A DNA stretch of 64,000 nucleotides, taken from assembly GCA_004963905.1 (NCBI GenBank), contig SUGL01000014.1, forward strand, positions 1 through 64,000. The letters are read 5' to 3'. Shown one piece after another: positions 1 to 8,954 of this stretch (positions within the stretch are counted from its first letter, which is position 1; each line of letters starts with the position of its first letter). The DNA is from Mesorhizobium sp. GTDB lineage: Bacteria > Pseudomonadota > Alphaproteobacteria > Rhizobiales > Rhizobiaceae. The notes beneath the pieces are model-generated. The model searched no databases and had not been told where the DNA came from. It saw only the letters and a list, made by a program, of their open reading frames with translations. Made by a program: the position numbers and the translations under genes.

Positions 1-48
1 CGCGCCCCCCTCTGCCCTGCCGGGCATCTCCCCCACAAGGGGGGAGAT
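1..48. repeat. Palindromic intergenic repeat (family A), cut by window edge
   Basis: The sequence holds CCCTCTGCCCTGCCGGGCAT followed by a CTCCCCC/GGGGGAG palindrome around ACAAGG. Near-identical units recur at 4094, 10497, 19258, 59886 and 59998. Its left end may lie outside the window. It looks like a REP-type extragenic palindrome; no protein is encoded. Confidence 0.7.
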
Positions 49-130
49 TAGCTGTCCCCACGCCTTGCCCCATCCCGCCCAAGCCCCATTTCCATCCGCC
101 TAGCGTCCAGCAATTGGAGCCCGACGCCTC

Positions 131-694
131 ATGACCAGCCAGACCATCATCGATCCTCCCGAAGACGGCCATTTCAGGAATGGCGATGCCACTAACGGTT
201 CAACCGCACAGCCCAGCCCGACCACGCTTTCCATCCATCTCACCATCAACGGCGAGACCCGTACGCTCGACATCGAGCCGCGCGTCACGCTGCTCGACGC
301 GTTGCGCGACCGGCTGTCCCTCACCGGCACCAAGAAAGGCTGCGACCAGGGCCAGTGCGGCGCCTGCACCGTCCATGTCGACGGCCAAAGGGTGTTGGCC
401 TGCCTGACCTTGGCAGCACAAGTCGAGGGGCGCTCGATCACCACGATCGAAGGGCTGGCCGACGCTGACGGCACGCTCAACGCCGTGCAGGCCGCCTTCC
501 TCGAGCAGGATGCCTTCCAGTGCGGCTATTGCACGCCGGGACAGATCATGTCGGCGGTGGCCTGCATCCGCGAGGGCCATGCCGGCTCCGACGAGGAAAT
601 CCGCGAATATATGGCCGGCAATCTGTGCCGCTGCGGCGCCTATCCGCACATCGTCGCCGCCGTTCGCCAGGCAGCCAGGGAGCTCCGCTCATGA
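131..694 (+). CDS. [2Fe-2S] subunit of a PaoABC-type molybdenum aldehyde oxidoreductase
   Basis: This 187-residue protein is the electron-transfer iron-sulfur subunit of a xanthine oxidase-family enzyme. A ferredoxin-like [2Fe-2S] site is formed by Cys71, Cys76, Cys79 (CDQGQCGAC) and Cys91. A second helical [2Fe-2S] site is formed by Cys131/Cys134 (CGYCTPGQ) and Cys166/Cys168 (NLCRCGAY). Electrons from the Mo site would pass through it to the FAD subunit. Escherichia coli PaoA has a long Tat signal; here the roughly 30-residue N-terminal extension is polar with no twin arginine, so a cytoplasmic enzyme is inferred. The stop overlaps the next start by ATGA, so the three genes form an operon. 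The ATG at 131 is preceded by GGAG. Confidence 0.93.
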   Translation: MTSQTIIDPPEDGHFRNGDATNGSTAQPSPTTLSIHLTINGETRTLDIEPRVTLLDALRDRLSLTGTKKGCDQGQCGACTVHVDGQRVLACLTLAAQVEGRSITTIEGLADADGTLNAVQAAFLEQDAFQCGYCTPGQIMSAVACIREGHAGSDEEIREYMAGNLCRCGAYPHIVAAVRQAARELRS

Positions 695-1674
695 GAGATT
701 TCTCCTACCTTCGCGCCGACAGCGTCGAGGCCGCGCGCAACGCCGCCGCCCTCCCCGGCGCCATGCTGCTTGCCGGCGGCACGACGCTGGTCGACCTCGC
801 CAAATGCGGCGTCGCCGAACCCTCGACCGTCATCGACATCAGCCACATCGAGGGGCTGAACGCCATCGACGTCAGCGCCGAACGCGCGGTGATCGGCGCG
901 CTGGCGAAGATGAGCCATGTCGCCGACAATGCGCAAGTGAAGAGCCACTTTCCGGCCGTGTCGGAAGCGCTCTGGCAGGCGGCCTCCGCGCAGCTTCGCA
1001 ACATGGCGACCATCGGCGGCAACCTGATGCAGCGCACGCGCTGCCCCTATTTCCGCGATCCGCAGAACTTCCCGGCCTGCAACAAGCGCGCGCCGGGCAG
1101 CGGCTGCTCGGCGATCGGCGGCGTGACGCGCGGCCATGCGGTGCTCGGCGTGAGCGAATCCTGCATCGCCACCTATCCGGGCGACCTTGCCATCGCGCTC
1201 GTCGCCTTCGACGCCGAGGTCGATCTCGGCGAGCGGAAGCTGAAGGTCGAGGACTTCTTCCTTGCGCCGGGCGCCACTGCCGAGCAAGAGCACGACATCC
1301 GTCCCGGCGAGGTGATCACGGCAATAGAGATCCCCGGCTCGGCCGCAGCCAGGCGCTCGACCTACATCAAGGTGCGCGATCGCCAGTCCTATGAATTCGC
1401 GGCGGCAAGCGCTGCCGTCGGGCTGGAACTCGAAGCCGACGGCCGCACCATCCGCGACATCCGCGTCGCGCTCGGCGGCGTCGCGACGAAGCCGTGGCGG
1501 GCGCGCGCCGTCGAAGAGGCGCTGAAGGGCAAGCCGCTCGACGAAGCGACCGTGCGCAAGGCCAGCGAACTGGCCATGGAAGGCGCCGTCGACCATGGCG
1601 CCAACCACTACAAGATAGCGCTCGCGCCGCGCGTGATCGCTAGAGCCATCCTCAAATTGGGAGAGACGGCATGA
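691..1674 (+). CDS. FAD/[4Fe-4S] subunit of PaoABC-type aldehyde oxidoreductase
   Basis: This 327-residue FAD-binding subunit belongs to the CO dehydrogenase/xanthine dehydrogenase medium-subunit family. LAGGTT (27-32) and IGGNL (109-113) are the flavin-binding loops. An insertion with Cys118, Cys130, Cys139 and Cys158 (RCPYFRD, CNKRAPGSGC) matches the extra [4Fe-4S] cluster known from PaoB and 4-hydroxybenzoyl-CoA reductase. That insertion points away from ordinary xanthine dehydrogenase. The start at 691 overlaps the previous stop by ATGA. An open frame extends upstream to 520, but that stretch is inside the first subunit and lacks family similarity. The stop overlaps the next gene by ATGA. 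Confidence 0.93.
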   Translation: MRDFSYLRADSVEAARNAAALPGAMLLAGGTTLVDLAKCGVAEPSTVIDISHIEGLNAIDVSAERAVIGALAKMSHVADNAQVKSHFPAVSEALWQAASAQLRNMATIGGNLMQRTRCPYFRDPQNFPACNKRAPGSGCSAIGGVTRGHAVLGVSESCIATYPGDLAIALVAFDAEVDLGERKLKVEDFFLAPGATAEQEHDIRPGEVITAIEIPGSAAARRSTYIKVRDRQSYEFAAASAAVGLELEADGRTIRDIRVALGGVATKPWRARAVEEALKGKPLDEATVRKASELAMEGAVDHGANHYKIALAPRVIARAILKLGETA

Positions 1675-3965
1675 CCGTTCACGACATGAAACACGCGGCG
1701 TCGGACAGCGCGCGGCTCGAAGCGGTCGGCGGACGCCTGTCGCGCGTCGACGGCCCGGCCAAGATCACCGGCGCCGCCCACTACGCCGTCGAGCAGCAGC
1801 TCGAAGGGCTGACGCATGCGGTGCTGGTCGGCGCGACGATTGCCGCCGGCAAGGTCACCGCGATCGACACGCGCGCCGCGGAGACGGCGCCGGGCGTGCT
1901 CGCCGTGCTGACGCCCGACACCATCATGGAGCTGAAGGGCGCTTCCGACTGGTTCGGCAACCCGCCATCGCAACCGACCTATTGTCCCCTCGCCCGCGAG
2001 GTCACCTTTTCCGGCCAGCATATCGCGGCCGTGGTGGCCGAGACATTCGAGCAGGCGGTGGCGGCGGCCGCGCTGGTCAAGGTCTGGTATGACGAGATTC
2101 CGGCCATCGTCGACTTGAGCGACGGCAAGGCCGGCGACGGCATCCCGATCGATGCCATGACCAAGGAATGGGGCGACGCCGAAGCCGCCTTCGCCGAAGC
2201 GCCGGTGCGCGTCTGCGCCGCCTACAACACGCCGCGCGAGTTCCAGGCGGCGATGGAGCCGCACGGGCTGATCGCGCGCTGGGAAGGCGACGAGCTCACC
2301 ATCTGGGAGCCGAGCCAGTGGCTGGACGGCATGGCGCGCACCTATGCCGAATGGTTCGGCGTGCCGTTCGAGAATGTGCGGCTGGTCTCGCCCTATATCG
2401 GCGGCGGCTTCGGCTCGAAGGCCCTGGCGCTCGCGCACAGCGCGGTGGCCGCCGCGGCGGCCCGGATGCTCGACCGGCCGGTGAAGCTGGTGCTCAACCG
2501 CCCGCAGAATTTCACCTCCTATGGCGGCCGCGCCGCGACGCGGCAGACCGTGGCGATCGGCGCCGACAAGCAAGGCAAGATCCAGTCGATCGTGCATCGC
2601 GGCGTCAACGAGACGGCCGTCGACGGCATGTGGGTCGAGCCGCTCGGCTCGGTCACCTCGATCATGTACGCCACACCCAACTTCTCCTCGAAGCAGAATG
2701 TGGTGCGGGTGAACACGGTGGTGCCGGGGGCAAAGCGCGCACCAGGCGAGAACCCGAGCGCCTTCGGCATCGAATGCGCCATCGACGAGCTTGCATACGA
2801 GCTTGGGCTGGATCCGCTGGAGATGCGGCTGATCAACTACGCCGAACAGGATCCGCACGCGAAGAAGGCGTGGTCGACAAGGCAATTGCGCGAGGCCTTC
2901 GCAGCCGGCGCGGAAGCCTTCGGCTGGGCGAAGCGTTCGCCAGCGCCGCGCTCGATGCGCGACGGCCACCAGCTCATCGGCTGGGGCGTGGCGGCCGGCA
3001 CCTATCCGGTGCGGCGCGCCCATGGCGAGGCGGTGGTGAAGATACTCGCCGACGGTTCGGTCGAGGTCGAAAGCTCCTCCATCGACATGGGCCAGGGCAC
3101 CTACACCATTCTGGCGCAGACCGCCGCCGAGACGCTCGGCGTGCCGGTGGAGCAGGTTTCGGTGAAGCTCGGCGACTCGCGCCTTGCTCGGGCGGGCGTC
3201 ACCGGCGGCTCACGGCTTGCCGGCGTCATGACCGGCGCCGTCTACAAGGCGGCGGGCCAGGCGCTGGACGAGCTGATCGGACTGGCGCTCTCCGATCCGC
3301 GTTCGCCCTTCCATGGGCTGCAGGCGAACACGCTGGCGGTGCGGGATGGCCGCATCGCCTCGCCGCGCGGCGATGGGCCGGAGCTGTCGATCGCCGAATT
3401 CCTGTCGGCCGTCGGCCGCGAGCGGATCGAGGCCAAGGGCGACACCGTTCCGGCCGGCTTCACGCCGGAGCAGCGCTACAACAACTACACAACCATCGCC
3501 ATGGCGCTGCCGCACACCGAAGGCGACTATTCGCGCCATTCCTGGTGCGCGCATTTCGTCGAGGTGCGCGTCGACGAGGATTTCGGCACGGTGCGCGTGT
3601 CGCGCGTGGTGTCGGCGCTGGATTCCGGCCGGCTCTACAACCCGAAGCTGGCGGAGAGCCAGTGGAAGGGCGGCATCATCATGGGCATCGGCCAGGCGTT
3701 GCTCGAAGAAGGCATCGTCGACCGCCGCCACGGCCGCATCGTCAACGGCAACCTCGCCGACTACATGCTGCCGACCAATGCCGACATTCCGGATATCCAG
3801 ACGATCTCGGTCGGCATCCCCGACCCGCACTCCTCCGCCCTCGGCGGCAAGGGCGTGGGGGAACTCGGCATCGTCGGCGTGGCGCCCGCGATCGCCAACG
3901 CGGTGTTCCACGCGACGGGGAAGCGGATAAGGGATCTGCCGATCACGCTGGAGAAGTTGATCTGA
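1671..3965 (+). CDS. Molybdopterin-binding catalytic subunit, PaoC-like aldehyde oxidoreductase
   Basis: This 764-residue protein is the molybdenum cofactor subunit. It carries the family's loops YIGGGFGSK and DMGQGTYT, and near the C-terminus GKGVGELG, whose Glu731 is the expected catalytic base. By family it would oxidise aldehydes to acids, probably with molybdopterin cytosine dinucleotide. The true substrate cannot be told from sequence. Length suits PaoC-like subunits (about 730-770). It is the last gene of the three-gene operon, started by an ATGA overlap. No XdhC-type or MocA-type maturation gene is in the window, so maturation must be encoded elsewhere. Confidence 0.92.
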   Translation: MTVHDMKHAASDSARLEAVGGRLSRVDGPAKITGAAHYAVEQQLEGLTHAVLVGATIAAGKVTAIDTRAAETAPGVLAVLTPDTIMELKGASDWFGNPPSQPTYCPLAREVTFSGQHIAAVVAETFEQAVAAAALVKVWYDEIPAIVDLSDGKAGDGIPIDAMTKEWGDAEAAFAEAPVRVCAAYNTPREFQAAMEPHGLIARWEGDELTIWEPSQWLDGMARTYAEWFGVPFENVRLVSPYIGGGFGSKALALAHSAVAAAAARMLDRPVKLVLNRPQNFTSYGGRAATRQTVAIGADKQGKIQSIVHRGVNETAVDGMWVEPLGSVTSIMYATPNFSSKQNVVRVNTVVPGAKRAPGENPSAFGIECAIDELAYELGLDPLEMRLINYAEQDPHAKKAWSTRQLREAFAAGAEAFGWAKRSPAPRSMRDGHQLIGWGVAAGTYPVRRAHGEAVVKILADGSVEVESSSIDMGQGTYTILAQTAAETLGVPVEQVSVKLGDSRLARAGVTGGSRLAGVMTGAVYKAAGQALDELIGLALSDPRSPFHGLQANTLAVRDGRIASPRGDGPELSIAEFLSAVGRERIEAKGDTVPAGFTPEQRYNNYTTIAMALPHTEGDYSRHSWCAHFVEVRVDEDFGTVRVSRVVSALDSGRLYNPKLAESQWKGGIIMGIGQALLEEGIVDRRHGRIVNGNLADYMLPTNADIPDIQTISVGIPDPHSSALGGKGVGELGIVGVAPAIANAVFHATGKRIRDLPITLEKLI

Positions 3966-3976
3966 GGGCGGCCTAA

Positions 3977-4139
3977 TTTCCCCCCTTGAGGGCCTTGAGG
4001 GGGAGATGTCGCCGAAGGCGACAGAGGGGGTCGCCGCGCGTGAAGCGCCGACGCCCCGCTCGGCGAGAGGCAGCGCTGGCGCTCTATGTGAGACGCCCCC
4101 CTCTGCCCTGCCGGGCATCTCCCCCTCAAGGGGGGAGAT
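3977..4139. repeat. Composite inverted repeat element of about 160 bp (family A pair)
   Basis: Two family A units face each other at 3977-4035 and 4094-4139. The left unit contains the hairpin GTCGCCGAAGGCGAC; the right unit has CTGCCCTGCCGGGCAT. The core TCAAGG palindrome is flanked by runs of C and G. The left unit has a small internal duplication (TTGAGGGCC then TTGAGG). A related pair with similar joining sequence (GCGCGTGAAG) lies at 10391-10542. It separates the convergent ends of the paoC-like gene and the oxidoreductase and may end transcription from both sides. Confidence 0.75.
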
Positions 4140-4183
4140 CATTCGCTCGCCCGCTTTCGCCAATCTCCGACGAGTGTCCTTCC

Positions 4184-5194
4184 CTACCAATCCAGCCCGA
4201 ACACCAATTTCCCGAAATGCAGGCCGCCGGCGGCCATGTGGGTGTAGGCTTCGGTGGCCTCTTCTTGCGAAAACACCTTGTCGACGACCGGCTCGATTCC
4301 GGCGGCGCCGACGGCGCGGACGGCGTCGCGGAGGTCGGAGACCGATCCGGTGTTGTTGCCCACCACCTTCAGCGCCTTGATGATGATCGGCAGCAGATTG
4401 ACCGTCGCCTCGGCGCCGGTGACGAAGCCGATGGTGAACAGCATGCCGCCGGGCGCGGTGGCATTGACGGCGCGCGCGAAGGTCGCGGTGCCGCCGGTCT
4501 CGACGACGAGGTCGGCGCCGAGGCCATCGGTCAACTCCAGCACCTTGCCGTCCCAGTCGGGCGTCGCGCGGTAGTTGATGAGATGATCGGCGCCGAGCGC
4601 CTTGGCCCGCTCCAGCTTCTCGTCCGACGACGAGGTGATGACGACGGTGGCGCCGGCCGCCTTGGCAAGCTGAAGCGTGAAGATCGAGACGCCACCGGTG
4701 CCGAGCAGCACGACGACCGAGCCCGGCCCGACATCGGCGGCGCGGATGGCGTTCCAGGCGGTGGTACTGGCGATGGGGAGCGTCGAGGCCGCCTCGAAGG
4801 AGAGATGCGCCGGAACCGGCACGACCGAATTGGCCGGCAGGGCGACAAATTCGGCCAGCGACCCGGGCAACGAAATGCCGCGCATCTGCGTCGTCTCGTA
4901 AGGCCGCGGCCGGCCGCCGATCCAGCGTGGCTTGGCGTGGGCCACGACGCGGTCGCCGACGGCGAATCTCGTAACGCCCTCGCCGAGCGCCACGATCTCG
5001 CCGGCGCCGTCGGCGACCGGAATGAGCGGGAAGACCGGCCCGGGATAATTGCCGCTCGCCACAGCGACATCGACGAAATTCAGGCTCGCGGCGCGCTGGC
5101 GGATCAGCACCTCGCCGCGTTGCGGTTCGGGCGTGGCGACGGTGACGGCGCGGAAGGCGTCCAGCCTGGGCTGGCTGAGTTCGATGGCTTTCAT
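4184..5194 (-). CDS. Zinc-independent quinone oxidoreductase-like MDR protein
   Basis: This 336-residue protein belongs to the medium-chain dehydrogenase/reductase superfamily, closest to NAD(P)H:quinone oxidoreductase/enoyl reductase members. The N-terminal half is the GroES-like catalytic domain. The Rossmann domain begins near residue 150 with LLGTGGVSIF, and a TSSSDEKLE loop is typical for NADP(H). The cysteine cluster of zinc-binding alcohol dehydrogenases is absent. The likely reaction is NADPH-dependent reduction of a quinone or an unsaturated carbonyl. It is divergent from a LysR gene, which probably controls it. Confidence 0.85.
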   Translation of the reverse strand: MKAIELSQPRLDAFRAVTVATPEPQRGEVLIRQRAASLNFVDVAVASGNYPGPVFPLIPVADGAGEIVALGEGVTRFAVGDRVVAHAKPRWIGGRPRPYETTQMRGISLPGSLAEFVALPANSVVPVPAHLSFEAASTLPIASTTAWNAIRAADVGPGSVVVLLGTGGVSIFTLQLAKAAGATVVITSSSDEKLERAKALGADHLINYRATPDWDGKVLELTDGLGADLVVETGGTATFARAVNATAPGGMLFTIGFVTGAEATVNLLPIIIKALKVVGNNTGSVSDLRDAVRAVGAAGIEPVVDKVFSQEEATEAYTHMAAGGLHFGKLVFGLDW

Positions 5195-5269
5195 GGATTC
5201 ACTCCGTGGGTGTCGATTGACAGTTGAGTGAACCTATCTGCTGCGCTATTCCTCGATAATTGCCGGGCC

Positions 5270-5288
5270 TTGCATTTGAGTATTGCAA
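5270..5288. promoter_or_regulatory. Candidate LysR operator between divergent genes
   Basis: TTGCA-N9-TGCAA is an interrupted inverted repeat in the 97-bp gap between the oxidoreductase (start 5194) and the LysR gene (start 5292). It lies just ahead of the regulator's start, as expected for an autoregulatory LysR site. This is inference from position and symmetry only. Confidence 0.35.
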
Positions 5289-5291
5289 ATC

Positions 5292-6221
5292 ATGCAGCAA
5301 TCCCATGAGCCCTCGGCTCTTGCCGAAATGGCGGCTTTCGCCGCCGTCGCCGAGGCGCGCTCCTTCACCAGGGCAGCGGCGCGGGTCGGACGCGACGCCA
5401 CCATCCTGTCGCGCCGCCTGCAGTCGCTGGAGGAGCGGCTAGGGGTGCGGCTGCTCCACCGCACGACGCGCAGCGTCTCGCTGACCGAGGCGGGCGCGGA
5501 ATTCCTGGTGCGCGTGCGCGCCATCCTCGCCTCGGTCGACGAGGCGGAAGCCGCCGCCTCCGCCCATGCCGGCGGCCGGCCGCGCGGGTTGCTGCGGCTG
5601 GCGCTGCCCGGCACCTTCGGGCGCATGTGGGTCGGGCCGTTCCTGCCACAGTTCCTCGCCGAGTTCCCGGATGTGCGGATCGAAGCCGAATTCTCCAACC
5701 GTTTCGCCGATCTCGTCGCCGAGAATTTCGACGTCGCCGTCCGGCTGGGCAGCCTCGAGGATTCGCGCCTGGTGGCGCGCAAGGTGGCGACGCGGCGCCG
5801 GCTGCTTTGCGCCGCGCCCTCCTACCTTGCGCGAAGAGGCCGGCCGGAAACGCCGCAGGCGCTGCTCGAACATTCCTGCCTCGGCTTCACCGGCTTCCAG
5901 ACCTTTCCGGCCTGGGAGATGACCGACCGCGAGGGCCGGCGCGTGCGGGTCGAGGTTTCGGGACCGCTCACCAGCGACGACGCCGAGGTGCTGGTCGAGG
6001 CCGCCGTGCAAGGCGTCGGCCTGATGATGAGCACCGACTGGCTGGTCGGACGCGAGCTCGCCGACGGTCGGTTGGTGCCGATCCTGGAGGACTGGACGCT
6101 GGCCGACGAGGGCGCCGTCTATGTCGTCATGCCCTCAGCCAAGGGCCAAGCCGCCAAGACCCGCGCCTTCGCCGACTGGATCGGCAAGCGATTTTCGCCG
6201 GAACCGCCCTGGAGGCGGTGA
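5292..6221 (+). CDS. LysR-family transcriptional regulator
   Basis: This 309-residue regulator has an N-terminal winged helix-turn-helix (about residues 8-66, with FAAVAEARSFTRAAARVG and a TILSRRLQSLEERLG recognition helix). A LysR substrate-binding domain follows from about residue 90. It belongs to the AaeR/PtxR-like branch, many of whose members regulate a neighbouring oxidoreductase. I chose the ATG at 5292; an in-frame TTG at 5283 is possible but lies inside the candidate operator. It is divergent from the quinone oxidoreductase-like gene, its probable target. Confidence 0.88.
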   Translation: MQQSHEPSALAEMAAFAAVAEARSFTRAAARVGRDATILSRRLQSLEERLGVRLLHRTTRSVSLTEAGAEFLVRVRAILASVDEAEAAASAHAGGRPRGLLRLALPGTFGRMWVGPFLPQFLAEFPDVRIEAEFSNRFADLVAENFDVAVRLGSLEDSRLVARKVATRRRLLCAAPSYLARRGRPETPQALLEHSCLGFTGFQTFPAWEMTDREGRRVRVEVSGPLTSDDAEVLVEAAVQGVGLMMSTDWLVGRELADGRLVPILEDWTLADEGAVYVVMPSAKGQAAKTRAFADWIGKRFSPEPPWRR

Positions 6222-6249
6222 GGGACCGCGGCAAACCCGCGACACCACC

Positions 6250-6627
6250 CTACCCGGCCAACAAATTCGCATCCCTCGTCAGTCGCCAGCGCTCGTCGCC
6301 TTCCTTGCGCAGCAAAGTCAGCGTATAGCCGATGCGCCGCACCGGCTCTCCGCCCGACGGCGCCGCCGTCATGTCGATGCGGTTACGGATATAAGCCCAG
6401 TCGCCGAGAAGCTTGAGCTCGACGATCTCGCTCTTGCCGTCGACCTTCGTTTCGCCCATGCCTTTGAAAGCAGCGGCGAAGGCTTCCTTGCCGAACGGCT
6501 CCTTGCCGGGAACCATGAAGACGACGTCGTCCGTCATCAGGCCGAGCACGGTCTCCAGATCGCCCTCGCGGCTCGCCGCCATCCAGGTCTCGACCACCTG
6601 CCGGATCGCGGCCTCGTCGTCGGTCAT
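6250..6627 (-). CDS. SnoaL-like / SgcJ-type NTF2-fold protein
   Basis: This 125-residue single-domain protein has the NTF2-like cone fold. It begins DDEAAIRQVVETWM and carries the LMTDDVVFMVPG segment typical of the YybH/SgcJ/EcaC family; it ends with a WRLTRDANLL strand. Members are small-molecule-binding or isomerase/hydrolase-like proteins of mostly unknown function. The gene is convergent with the LysR gene and has no operon partner. Function is not known. Confidence 0.8.
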   Translation of the reverse strand: MTDDEAAIRQVVETWMAASREGDLETVLGLMTDDVVFMVPGKEPFGKEAFAAAFKGMGETKVDGKSEIVELKLLGDWAYIRNRIDMTAAPSGGEPVRRIGYTLTLLRKEGDERWRLTRDANLLAG

Positions 6628-6763
6628 TGGCTTACTTCCTTATGTACGGCGGTCGGATTTGCTCAATAGGTGGTGCAACCGACGCCTCCGGCAATGCCGG
6701 GTGACGGAACCCCCCTCTATCGCCCGCGTTTGCAATCGAGCACTCCACGAATGGAGATGGACA

Positions 6764-6973
6764 ATGGCAAGCGCAGCCGACCGCGATCCGCGGCATCACA
6801 CGCAGAAAATGCAGAAAGCATTCCAGGAGATTCAAGATCACCTCCGGGAAGATATCACAAAGGTCGATGAGCCCCAGCTCAAGGCAATGTTCGAAACGTC
6901 GGCGGAGGTTCTGGGCGGCCTGATCAAGGCGTTCCGGGACTATGAGCAGAAGAACGAGGCGGCCTGGCAATGA
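6764..6973 (+). CDS. Small conserved hypothetical protein (69 aa)
   Basis: This short soluble, mostly helical protein is rich in Gln, Glu and Lys (MQKAFQEIQDHLREDI, FRDYEQKNEAAW). The ATG at 6764 is preceded by GGAG at a spacing of 7. No membrane segment, signal peptide or cysteine is present. The length and amphipathic heptads suggest a small coiled-coil or helical-bundle protein. I do not recognise the family. It stands alone between the SnoaL-like gene and the glyoxalase gene. Confidence 0.62.
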   Translation: MASAADRDPRHHTQKMQKAFQEIQDHLREDITKVDEPQLKAMFETSAEVLGGLIKAFRDYEQKNEAAWQ

Positions 6974-7103
6974 GCCGGGCAGAGCGTTTCCGTTTTCAAG
7001 GAAACGGCGAACCGCTCTATCTGATGCAACCCTTGACGGAAAACCGCTAAGCAGTTGTCCTGGCACTGCTGTAAGCCGTGAATGAGGTCAGCGAGGCAAG
7101 ACG

Positions 7104-7481
7104 ATGTCCACGACTGTAAATGTCCGATACATGGTCAACAATGTCGACGAGGCCGTGGCTTGGTACACGGAGCATCTGGGCTTCAAGCAGCTTTCGAACC
7201 ATGCGCCGGCCTTCGCGGACGTCACGAGGGGAGCACTTCGGCTGCTCCTCAGCGGTCCGACCAGTTCAGCAGGCAGGCCGATGCCCGACGGCGAGCAGCC
7301 AGGCCCAGGTGGCTGGAACCGCATTCACCTGATCGTGGAGGACATTGCTGCGGAGGTTGCCCGGTTGCGGGCGGCGGGCCTCAGCTTCCGCAATGAAATC
7401 GTGACGGGTCCGGGAGGCTCACAGATCCTGCTGGTCGATCCTTCCGGCAATCTGGTGGAACTGTTCCAGCCGGCCCAGTGA
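7104..7481 (+). CDS. VOC-superfamily glyoxalase/dioxygenase-like protein
   Basis: This 125-residue protein has the paired beta-alpha-beta-beta-beta modules of the vicinal oxygen chelate fold. It starts VRYMVNNVDEAVAWYTEHLG, has HLIVEDIAAEVARLRAAG in the middle and ends DPSGNLVELFQP, where the Glu is a usual metal ligand. Family members bind a divalent metal and act on glyoxal adducts, catechols or antibiotics. The substrate cannot be inferred and no partner genes are adjacent. Confidence 0.85.
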   Translation: MSTTVNVRYMVNNVDEAVAWYTEHLGFKQLSNHAPAFADVTRGALRLLLSGPTSSAGRPMPDGEQPGPGGWNRIHLIVEDIAAEVARLRAAGLSFRNEIVTGPGGSQILLVDPSGNLVELFQPAQ

Positions 7482-7608
7482 GCGCAATTCCGCGCGGCCG
7501 CAGGCAAGAATGATTGGCGAAACGAGCCTGTAGCTTTCGCCCCGCCACAAAAGCTGTCGCCAGGCCTTTTGTTTTGTATGATCCGGCGACACGACGTGGA
7601 GCAAGATC

Positions 7609-8112
7609 ATGCGGCGCATCCCGGCAGAACTCATCCTTGCACTTTTCCTCCCCGCCGCATTGCTCGTAGCCTTCCCGACCCATGCCGCGTCCTGCGCCTG
7701 GTCAGCCAGGATGGAGGAGGACGAAGGCGGCAGTGTGCTGATGGCCTCTGTCTGCGGCGGGTCGAAGGGCGATGCGCATCTGATGCTCGCCTGCTTCGGC
7801 AAGCCGGTGCTGAGCTATGATCTCGGCGCCGCCGGCGGGCAGCTCGAGCCCGGCATCAGCGCGGATTTCACGTTCAAGGCCGGCGGCAAGAGCCTGACCA
7901 AGAAGCTCGATCTCGAGGCGATGTACAATTATTTCACGGCGGAGCTCTCCGGTCCTTCCGATCCGCTGCTCGCCCTTTTGCGCGGCAAGGGCGAGGTGAC
8001 GGTCGCCGCCGGCAAATACGGCATGGCGAGCTTTCCGCTGAAAGGCTCCGGCGCCGCGATCGGCAAGGTGCTGGCGGAGTGCGGGAAGGGTTCGGGCGGC
8101 GAGGCGGATTGA
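7609..8112 (+). CDS. Secreted hypothetical protein, 167 aa
   Basis: The N-terminus RRIPAELILALFLPAALLVA followed by FPTHAAS is a classical Sec signal peptide with likely cleavage near residue 26. The mature part has four cysteines (in SCAW, SVCGG, LACFG and AECGKG) that could form disulfides in the periplasm. The middle contains a beta-rich segment. I do not recognise the family. It stands alone and ends just before a palindromic repeat. Confidence 0.7.
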   Translation: MRRIPAELILALFLPAALLVAFPTHAASCAWSARMEEDEGGSVLMASVCGGSKGDAHLMLACFGKPVLSYDLGAAGGQLEPGISADFTFKAGGKSLTKKLDLEAMYNYFTAELSGPSDPLLALLRGKGEVTVAAGKYGMASFPLKGSGAAIGKVLAECGKGSGGEAD

Positions 8113-8120
8113 GGTTAGCC

Positions 8121-8146
8121 AATCTCCCCCCTTGTGGGGGAGATGG
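8121..8146. repeat. Truncated family A palindrome
   Basis: Only the CTCCCCCCTTGTGGGGGAGAT core of the family A repeat is present, followed by unrelated sequence. It lies between convergent genes and could serve as a transcription barrier. Confidence 0.6.
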
Positions 8147-8186
8147 CCGCCACTACCGCTTTCGCCAATCTGCTACGTTCGGAAAC

Positions 8187-8954
8187 TCACCCGCCTTCAC
8201 CCCCGGGCTGCTTCAGGAACTGCCGCAGCAAATCCACCGGCAGCGGGAAGACCACCGTGGAGGAGCGTTCGCCGGCGATGTCGTGCAGGGCCTCGAAGTA
8301 GCGCAGCTGCATGGCCTGCGGCTCCTCGGCCAGCATCTTGCCGGCCTCGACCAGCTTTGCCGCGGCCTGCTGCTCGCCGTCGGCGTTGATGACCTTGGCG
8401 CGCCGCAGCCGCTCCGCCTCGGCCTGCTTGGCGATGGCGCGGATCATGCTCTCGTTCAGGTCGACATGCTTGATCTCGACATTGGAAACCTTGATGCCCC
8501 AGGCGTCGGTGCGCTGGTCGAGGATCTCCTGGATGTCGCTGTTGAGCCTGTCGCGCTCGGCCAGCATCTCGTCGAGCTCGTGCTTGCCGAGCACCGAGCG
8601 CAGCGTGGTCTGCGCAAGCTGATTGGTGGCGGTCATGAAATCCTCGACCTGGATGATCGCCCGCTCGGCGTCGACGATGCGGAAATAGAGCACCGCGTTG
8701 ACCTTCACCGAGACGTTGTCGCGCGAGATGACGTCCTGCGGCGGCACGTCCTGCACGACCACGCGCAGGTCGACCCTGACCATCTGCTGGATGAAGGGAA
8801 CGAGGATGATGAGGCCCGGTCCCTTGACGCCGGTGAAGCGGCCAAGCGTGAAGACCACGCCACGCTCATATTCCCTGAGGATGCGGATGGCCGCCGACAG
8901 GAACATGATCACCAGCAGCGCGAGGATCAGATAGGCGACATAACCGACTGTCAT
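8187..8954 (-). CDS. Slipin-family SPFH/Band 7 membrane protein
   Basis: This 255-residue stomatin/slipin protein has one N-terminal membrane segment (about residues 4-26) and then an SPFH domain ([40 protein letters not shown]). A helical C-terminal part contains [20 protein letters not shown]. Slipins form oligomeric rings in the membrane. They are commonly encoded beside an NfeD-type protease, as here, and are thought to be its scaffold or substrate. Its start overlaps the upstream nfeD-like stop by ATGA, so the two are co-translated. Confidence 0.93.
   Translation of the reverse strand: MTVGYVAYLILALLVIMFLSAAIRILREYERGVVFTLGRFTGVKGPGLIILVPFIQQMVRVDLRVVVQDVPPQDVISRDNVSVKVNAVLYFRIVDAERAIIQVEDFMTATNQLAQTTLRSVLGKHELDEMLAERDRLNSDIQEILDQRTDAWGIKVSNVEIKHVDLNESMIRAIAKQAEAERLRRAKVINADGEQQAAAKLVEAGKMLAEEPQAMQLRYFEALHDIAGERSSTVVFPLPVDLLRQFLKQPGGEGG

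Noticed and set aside
131..3965. Calling the first operon xanthine dehydrogenase for purine breakdown, as a partner of the oxamate operon
   Set aside because: The extra four-cysteine cluster in the FAD subunit and the subunit split point to PaoABC-type aldehyde oxidoreductase, and no other purine or allantoin genes are present.
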